A stretch of DNA of 9,582 nucleotides from NCBI GenBank assembly GCA_020435885.1, contig JAGQYU010000011.1, positions 1,536-11,117 on the forward strand, given 5' to 3'. The notes beneath the pieces are model-generated. The model did no database searches. It worked only from the letters and a program-made list of their open reading frames with translations, and was not told the DNA's origin. This DNA comes from Flavobacteriaceae bacterium (lineage in GTDB: Bacteria; Bacteroidota; Bacteroidia; Flavobacteriales; Flavobacteriaceae). A program made the position numbers and the translations under genes. This document shows positions 6,602-9,582 of this stretch, piece after piece; within the stretch, counting starts at the first letter, position 1; every line of letters begins with the position of its first letter.

Positions 6602-7237
6602 TTAAAAACTATAATTGAACATTTTAATATCCTCGGCAAACCAATCAGCTACCATATTACGAATTTCATCGTTGTAAAAATCTTTATAATTTGTTTTTCT
6701 AGTCTTATTCAAGTGCGGTAATTCTTCATTTATACCAAGAGCTTCAGCAACATCTCTAAAATCTTCATTCAAATTTTCAAACTTAATTATCTTATCAATC
6801 TTTATAGCTCCTTCATCATCTTTTAGCCATTCTACTTGTGGTAAAAAATGTTGTGGTCTGTTATAAAACTTCTTGATTTTATTTTCCCCTAAGGTACATT
6901 TGATCCATTTCTCAAAAGTGATAATAGCATCTCCATCCATCATTCGTTTAGGATTCACTTTAATATTGTGCTTGTAATGAGAAACCATTTTATCCCAGGG
7001 GTTTCTTACCACAGAAAATTTATAAGCTTTATTCCATTTTTTCTTCCCAACAGCTTTAATGATTTCCTTTGCGGTTAAATGCTTCCTAAATGGTTTGCCA
7101 GTGATATTAATGATACTTGTCCCAGCTGTTTTATTGATATGAATAAAGATAACATCCTGTTTAAAACCTTTTCTAATTGGGGAATTTAGCTTAAGGCCAA
7201 TTTTATTTTTTATCGGTTCTATTATGGGTATCTTCAT
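6602..7237 (-). CDS. Sulfotransferase-family protein (PAPS-dependent, carbohydrate type)
   Basis: The 211-residue product carries both hallmarks of PAPS-dependent sulfotransferases. IFIHINKTAGTSI (30-42), with K36, is the 5'-phosphosulfate-binding loop. KFSVVRNPWDKMVSHY (73-88), with R78 and S86, is the 3'-phosphate site. HLNKTRKTNYKDFYNDE (175-191) matches the C-terminal signature of the Sulfotransfer_2/3 group that acts on carbohydrates. It is predicted to be cytoplasmic or peripheral, with no clear signal peptide or membrane helix, and shorter than animal Golgi enzymes. The frame extends to a TTG at 7246, but ATG 7237 fits better. It lies 25 bases after dapD on the same strand, so it may be cotranscribed with this unrelated housekeeping gene. 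Its job is more likely linked to the neighbouring glycan genes, for example sulfating a surface sugar. No PAPS-synthesis gene is visible in the window. Confidence 0.85.
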   Translation of the reverse strand: MKIPIIEPIKNKIGLKLNSPIRKGFKQDVIFIHINKTAGTSIINITGKPFRKHLTAKEIIKAVGKKKWNKAYKFSVVRNPWDKMVSHYKHNIKVNPKRMMDGDAIITFEKWIKCTLGENKIKKFYNRPQHFLPQVEWLKDDEGAIKIDKIIKFENLNEDFRDVAEALGINEELPHLNKTRKTNYKDFYNDEIRNMVADWFAEDIKMFNYSF

Positions 7238-7262
7238 GATGTACAATAATAGAACAAATATT

Positions 7263-8078
7263 TTAAACAGCTACATCATATTCTCGTAAAGCATCATTTA
7301 ATGATGTTTTTTTATTGGTACTTTCTTTTCGCTTACCAATAATCAATGCGCAAGGCACATTATATTCTCCTGCTGAAAATTTCTTAGCATAACTACCCGG
7401 AATAACTACTGATCTAGCAGGCACAACACCTTTCATTTCTATAGATTCATCTCCGGTTACATCAATAATTTTAGTACTAGCCGTTAAAACCACATTTGCA
7501 CCCAATACAGCTTCCTTTTCTACACGTACGCCCTCTACAACAATACATCTGGAGCCAATAAAACAATTATCTTCAATTATTACCGGTGCAGCTTGCAAAG
7601 GTTCTAAAACCCCGCCTATACCTACTCCCCCAGAAAGATGTACGCTTTTACCGATCTGAGCACAACTACCTACTGTAGCCCAAGTATCTACCATAGTACC
7701 TTCATCAACATAAGCACCTATATTCACGTAGCTTGGCATTAAAATAGTACCTGAAGAAATATACGAGCCATGACGAGCCACAGCATGCGGCACAACTCTT
7801 ATCCCTTTTTCTTGATATCCTCTCTTTAACGGAATTTTGTCATGATATTCAAAGATACCAGCCTCTAATACCTCCATCTTCTGAATAGGAAAATACAGTA
7901 CAACACCTTTTTTAACCCACTCATTTACTTGCCATCCATTACTGGTTGGTTCTGCAACACGTAACTTTCCTGAATCTAGCAAATTAACAACTTCTCTTAT
8001 AGCACTTTGCGTTATTTCTTTTTTTAACAATTCTCTATTTTCCCAGGCGTTTTCTATGAGTTGTTGTAGTTCTGTCAT
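7263..8078 (-). CDS. dapD: 2,3,4,5-tetrahydropyridine-2,6-dicarboxylate N-succinyltransferase
   Basis: DapD moves succinyl from succinyl-CoA to tetrahydrodipicolinate in the succinylase branch of meso-diaminopimelate and lysine synthesis, so it feeds peptidoglycan and protein synthesis. The 271-residue length is very close to E. coli DapD (about 274). The N-terminal helical region includes LLDSGKLRVAEP (residues 33-44). The central region is a left-handed beta helix with hexapeptide repeats and the highly conserved MPSYVNIGAYVDEGTMVDTW and GSCAQIGKSVHLSGGVGIGG stretches, followed by IIEDNCFIGSR. Active enzymes are trimers in the cytoplasm. The ATG start aligns with the family start. A perfect TAnnTTTG box lies 16 bases upstream, and the gene is divergent from ruvX. 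The sulfotransferase gene follows 25 bases downstream. I see no missing residue or disruption. Confidence 0.97.
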   Translation of the reverse strand: MTELQQLIENAWENRELLKKEITQSAIREVVNLLDSGKLRVAEPTSNGWQVNEWVKKGVVLYFPIQKMEVLEAGIFEYHDKIPLKRGYQEKGIRVVPHAVARHGSYISSGTILMPSYVNIGAYVDEGTMVDTWATVGSCAQIGKSVHLSGGVGIGGVLEPLQAAPVIIEDNCFIGSRCIVVEGVRVEKEAVLGANVVLTASTKIIDVTGDESIEMKGVVPARSVVIPGSYAKKFSAGEYNVPCALIIGKRKESTNKKTSLNDALREYDVAV

Positions 8079-8094
8079 TTTTTCTTATTTCTTG

Positions 8095-8102
8095 CAAAGA
8101 TA
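8095..8102 (-). promoter_or_regulatory. Candidate -7 promoter element for dapD
   Basis: The minus strand reads TATCTTTG, a perfect TAnnTTTG match ending 16 bases before the dapD ATG. At a 20-base spacing the -33 position reads GTG (two of three bases of TTG), at plus-strand 8123-8125, inside the inverted repeat described separately. Confidence 0.55.
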
Positions 8103-8122
8103 ACTGCTTGTTTTAAAAATGG

Positions 8123-8150
8123 CACAGAATTTTCTGTGTTAAACAGAAAA
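8123..8150. promoter_or_regulatory. Inverted repeat with third half-site between dapD and ruvX promoters
   Basis: CACAGAA-TT-TTCTGTG (8123-8138) is a perfect 7-base inverted repeat. The right arm also pairs with a further copy downstream: TTTTCTGT (8130-8137), five bases, then ACAGAAAA (8143-8150). So three copies of an ACAGAA-like half-site sit in 28 bp, exactly between the two -7 boxes and over both -33 regions. This fits an operator for a dimeric regulator acting on both divergent genes. A chance repeat in AT-rich DNA cannot be excluded. It lies outside the predicted transcripts, so an RNA hairpin role is less likely. Confidence 0.45.
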
Positions 8151-8152
8151 CC

Positions 8153-8160
8153 TATTTTTG
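8153..8160 (+). promoter_or_regulatory. Candidate -7 promoter element for ruvX-def operon
   Basis: TATTTTTG matches the TAnnTTTG consensus and ends 13 bases before the ruvX ATG. At a 19-base spacing the -33 position (8131-8133) reads TTT, two of three bases of TTG, and lies in the inverted repeat. Confidence 0.5.
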
Positions 8161-8173
8161 TGTAAAATTTTAT

Positions 8174-8587
8174 ATGGCACGTATTTTAGCAATAGATTAT
8201 GGAAAAAAGAGAACCGGCATTGCTGTAACCGATGAGTTACAAATAATTGCATCGGGTTTAACTACCGTGCCTACTGATGAACTTTTGCAATTTTTGGAAT
8301 CGTATCTCGCAAAAGAAAAGGTAGAACTGTTCTTAGTTGGCGAGCCTAAACAAATGGATAGTTCGGCTTCTGAAAGTGAAATTTTGATTAAGCCCTTTAT
8401 TGAAAAACTAAAAAATAAATTCCCTACTATTGCTATTGAGAGAGTAGATGAACGCTTTACTTCAAAAATGGCATTTCAAACAATGATAGATAGTGGACTC
8501 AAAAAAAAACAGCGTCAAAATAAAGCATTAATTGATGAAATTAGCGCAACAATAATTTTACAATCGTATCTTTACAGCCGAAAATAA
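8174..8587 (+). CDS. ruvX: RuvX/YqgF-family RNase H-fold nuclease
   Basis: The 137-residue protein is the typical length of the YqgF/RuvX family, predicted Holliday-junction-resolvase-like nucleases also linked to processing of pre-16S rRNA ends. Visible family motifs are ILAIDYGKKRTGIAV (4-18) with the catalytic D8, LVGEPKQMDSSASE (54-67), ERVDERFTS (89-97), and DEISATIILQSYL (121-133) with D121 as a probable metal ligand. The usual VGLP is replaced by VGEP, a small change. The ATG start matches the family and lies 13 bases after a TAnnTTTG box. def starts 10 bases after the stop codon and a DUF5606-type gene follows, so these three probably form one operon. Which of the two proposed activities dominates cannot be told from sequence. 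Confidence 0.94.
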   Translation: MARILAIDYGKKRTGIAVTDELQIIASGLTTVPTDELLQFLESYLAKEKVELFLVGEPKQMDSSASESEILIKPFIEKLKNKFPTIAIERVDERFTSKMAFQTMIDSGLKKKQRQNKALIDEISATIILQSYLYSRK

Positions 8588-8597
8588 AATTGATAGA

Positions 8598-9176
8598 ATG
8601 GTATTACCAATTATAGCATATGGCGACCCTGTTCTTAGGAAAGTAGCTGATGATATTGACAAAGATTACCCTAATCTAAGTCAATTGATTGAAGACATGA
8701 AAGAGACTATGATAAATGCTCGTGGTGTTGGGTTGGCTGCACCCCAAATAGGTAAATCTATCCGTTTATTTATAGTTGACACCACTCCTTTTAGTGATAA
8801 TGATGATCTAGATGATGAGGAAAGAAAATTTTTATCTACCTACAAAAAGGTTTTTATTAACGCTAAAATTTTAAATGAAGAAGGTGATGAATGGATGTTC
8901 AACGAAGGGTGTCTAAGCATTCCTAATATTAATGAAGATGTGGCTCGCAAAGACACATTGACCATTGAATATGTTGATGAAAATTTCAATAAACATACTG
9001 AAACGTTAAGTGGATTGGCCGCAAGGGTAATTCAGCATGAATATGACCATATTGAAGGTGTTTTGTTTACCGATAAGCTTTCTTCGCTTAAAAAAAGGCT
9101 CATAAAGAAAAAATTAGAAAATATATCCAAAGGAAAAGTAGACGTAGACTACAGAATGAAGTTCCCTAAAAAATAA
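8598..9176 (+). CDS. def: Peptide deformylase
   Basis: This enzyme removes the formyl group from the N-terminal methionine of new proteins at the ribosome. The 192-residue product has all three deformylase motifs: GVGLAAPQIG (43-52), EGCLSIP (103-109) and QHEYDH (146-151). The metal ligands C105, H147 and H151 and the catalytic E148 are present, so it should be active. It has an acidic insertion (about 66-76) between motifs 1 and 2, and a long basic C-terminal tail (about 164-192) that may contact the ribosome. The ATG start gives the usual N-terminus (MVLPIIAYGDPVLR). It sits 10 bases after ruvX and 4 bases before the next gene. Confidence 0.97.
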   Translation: MVLPIIAYGDPVLRKVADDIDKDYPNLSQLIEDMKETMINARGVGLAAPQIGKSIRLFIVDTTPFSDNDDLDDEERKFLSTYKKVFINAKILNEEGDEWMFNEGCLSIPNINEDVARKDTLTIEYVDENFNKHTETLSGLAARVIQHEYDHIEGVLFTDKLSSLKKRLIKKKLENISKGKVDVDYRMKFPKK

Positions 9177-9180
9177 CTAT

Positions 9181-9582
9181 ATGACATTAGAAAAAATTGT
9201 TGCCATTTCCGGCAAACCGGGTTTATACCAAATTATTTCACAAAGTGCTAAAGGCTTGATAGTTGAATCGTTGATCGATAAAAAAAGAATGCCCGTAAAT
9301 GCCTTACAAAATGTAAGCGTGCTAAATGATATAGCTATTTATACCCACGAAGGAGAAGAACCTTTGCGTACTATATTCAAAACTATTGCCGAAAAAGTTG
9401 AAAACAAAGAAGTACTAGATCATAAAGAAAGTAATGATAAACTGACTGATTTCTTCTCAGAAATATTACCAAACTACGATGAAGAAAAAGTATATGCCTC
9501 TAACATCAAAAAAGTAGTTCAGTGGTATAATTTATTGGCTAAAAATCAATTCGATTTTGCATCTATAAAAGACCCTGAAGAA
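9181..9582 (+). CDS. DUF5606-type protein, partial (C-terminus beyond window end)
   Basis: The frame is open from ATG 9181 to the window edge, giving 134 residues. It begins MTLEKIVAISGKPGLYQII and continues with KGLIVESLIDKKRMPV (24-39), then ALQNVSVLNDIAIY (41-54). A later segment (about 96-120) contains LPNYDEEKVY and IKKVVQWYNLL. I recognise this pattern as the DUF5606 family of Bacteroidota, which has no assigned function. It appears to be a soluble cytoplasmic protein without signal or membrane segment. The N-terminal half looks like a small beta domain and the second half helical (by eye only). It starts four bases after the def stop codon, so it is almost certainly cotranscribed with ruvX and def, which hints at a role around translation or RNA handling. 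That hint is inference from position. Confidence 0.88.
   Translation, partial: MTLEKIVAISGKPGLYQIISQSAKGLIVESLIDKKRMPVNALQNVSVLNDIAIYTHEGEEPLRTIFKTIAEKVENKEVLDHKESNDKLTDFFSEILPNYDEEKVYASNIKKVVQWYNLLAKNQFDFASIKDPEE

Noticed and set aside
3161..7237. The glycan genes as a recent mobile island
   Set aside because: No integrase, transposase, tRNA gene or flanking direct repeat was seen. The AT-rich, Lys-rich genes hint at transfer, but I could not compute composition, so this is not claimed.
7255..7262. Possible -7 box (AATATTTG, minus strand) before the sulfotransferase gene
   Set aside because: It matches seven of eight bases of TAnnTTTG and is well spaced, but the conserved T is missing, there is no -33 TTG, and the dapD gap is only 25 bp. 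Cotranscription is simpler.

Overview
The window is a gene-dense, AT-rich stretch of a Bacteroidota chromosome. The evidence is: TAnnTTTG-type -7 promoter boxes rather than E. coli-like -10 boxes, few clear Shine-Dalgarno sequences, a MacB-type permease with the MFDxDRWQEIF start common in this phylum, and a DUF5606-type gene just after def. The exact order or family cannot be fixed from the sequence. There are eleven protein genes, two cut by the window edges. No tRNA, rRNA, CRISPR array, insertion sequence or phage gene was seen. The longest stretch without a gene is about 160 bp (3002-3160).

Left part (1-3001, all minus strand): a MacB/FtsX-like ABC transporter permease (C-terminus off the window), then cca (CCA-adding tRNA nucleotidyltransferase with an HD domain) and tsaC/sua5 (threonylcarbamoyl-AMP synthase). 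The last two are separated by one base, so two tRNA-maturation enzymes appear to be translationally coupled.

Middle part (3161-7237): a cell-surface glycan cassette between housekeeping genes. It holds a plus-strand GT2 glycosyltransferase, a minus-strand pair (WaaE-like GT2 overlapping by one base a CDP-glycerol-glycerophosphotransferase-family protein), a plus-strand Kdo/WaaP-like kinase divergent from that pair, and a minus-strand sulfotransferase. Together they could build and decorate an LPS core or other envelope glycan with sugars, a polyol-phosphate-type group, phosphate and sulfate. The substrates are inferred from family membership only.

Right part (7263-9582): dapD (lysine/diaminopimelate synthesis, minus) is divergent from a plus-strand operon of ruvX/yqgF, def (peptide deformylase) and a DUF5606-type gene cut by the window end.

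Both divergent regions (5774-5850 and 8079-8173) carry back-to-back TAnnTTTG boxes 51 and 58 bp apart, so the opposing -33 regions fall on the same few bases. In the dapD/ruvX region that shared spot is covered by a perfect inverted repeat plus a third half-site, the best candidate here for an undescribed regulatory element. Several starts were moved from the longest open frame to an internal ATG (tsaC, kinase, sulfotransferase). One gene (WaaE-like) appears to need a TTG start and one (CDP-glycerol family) a GTG start.
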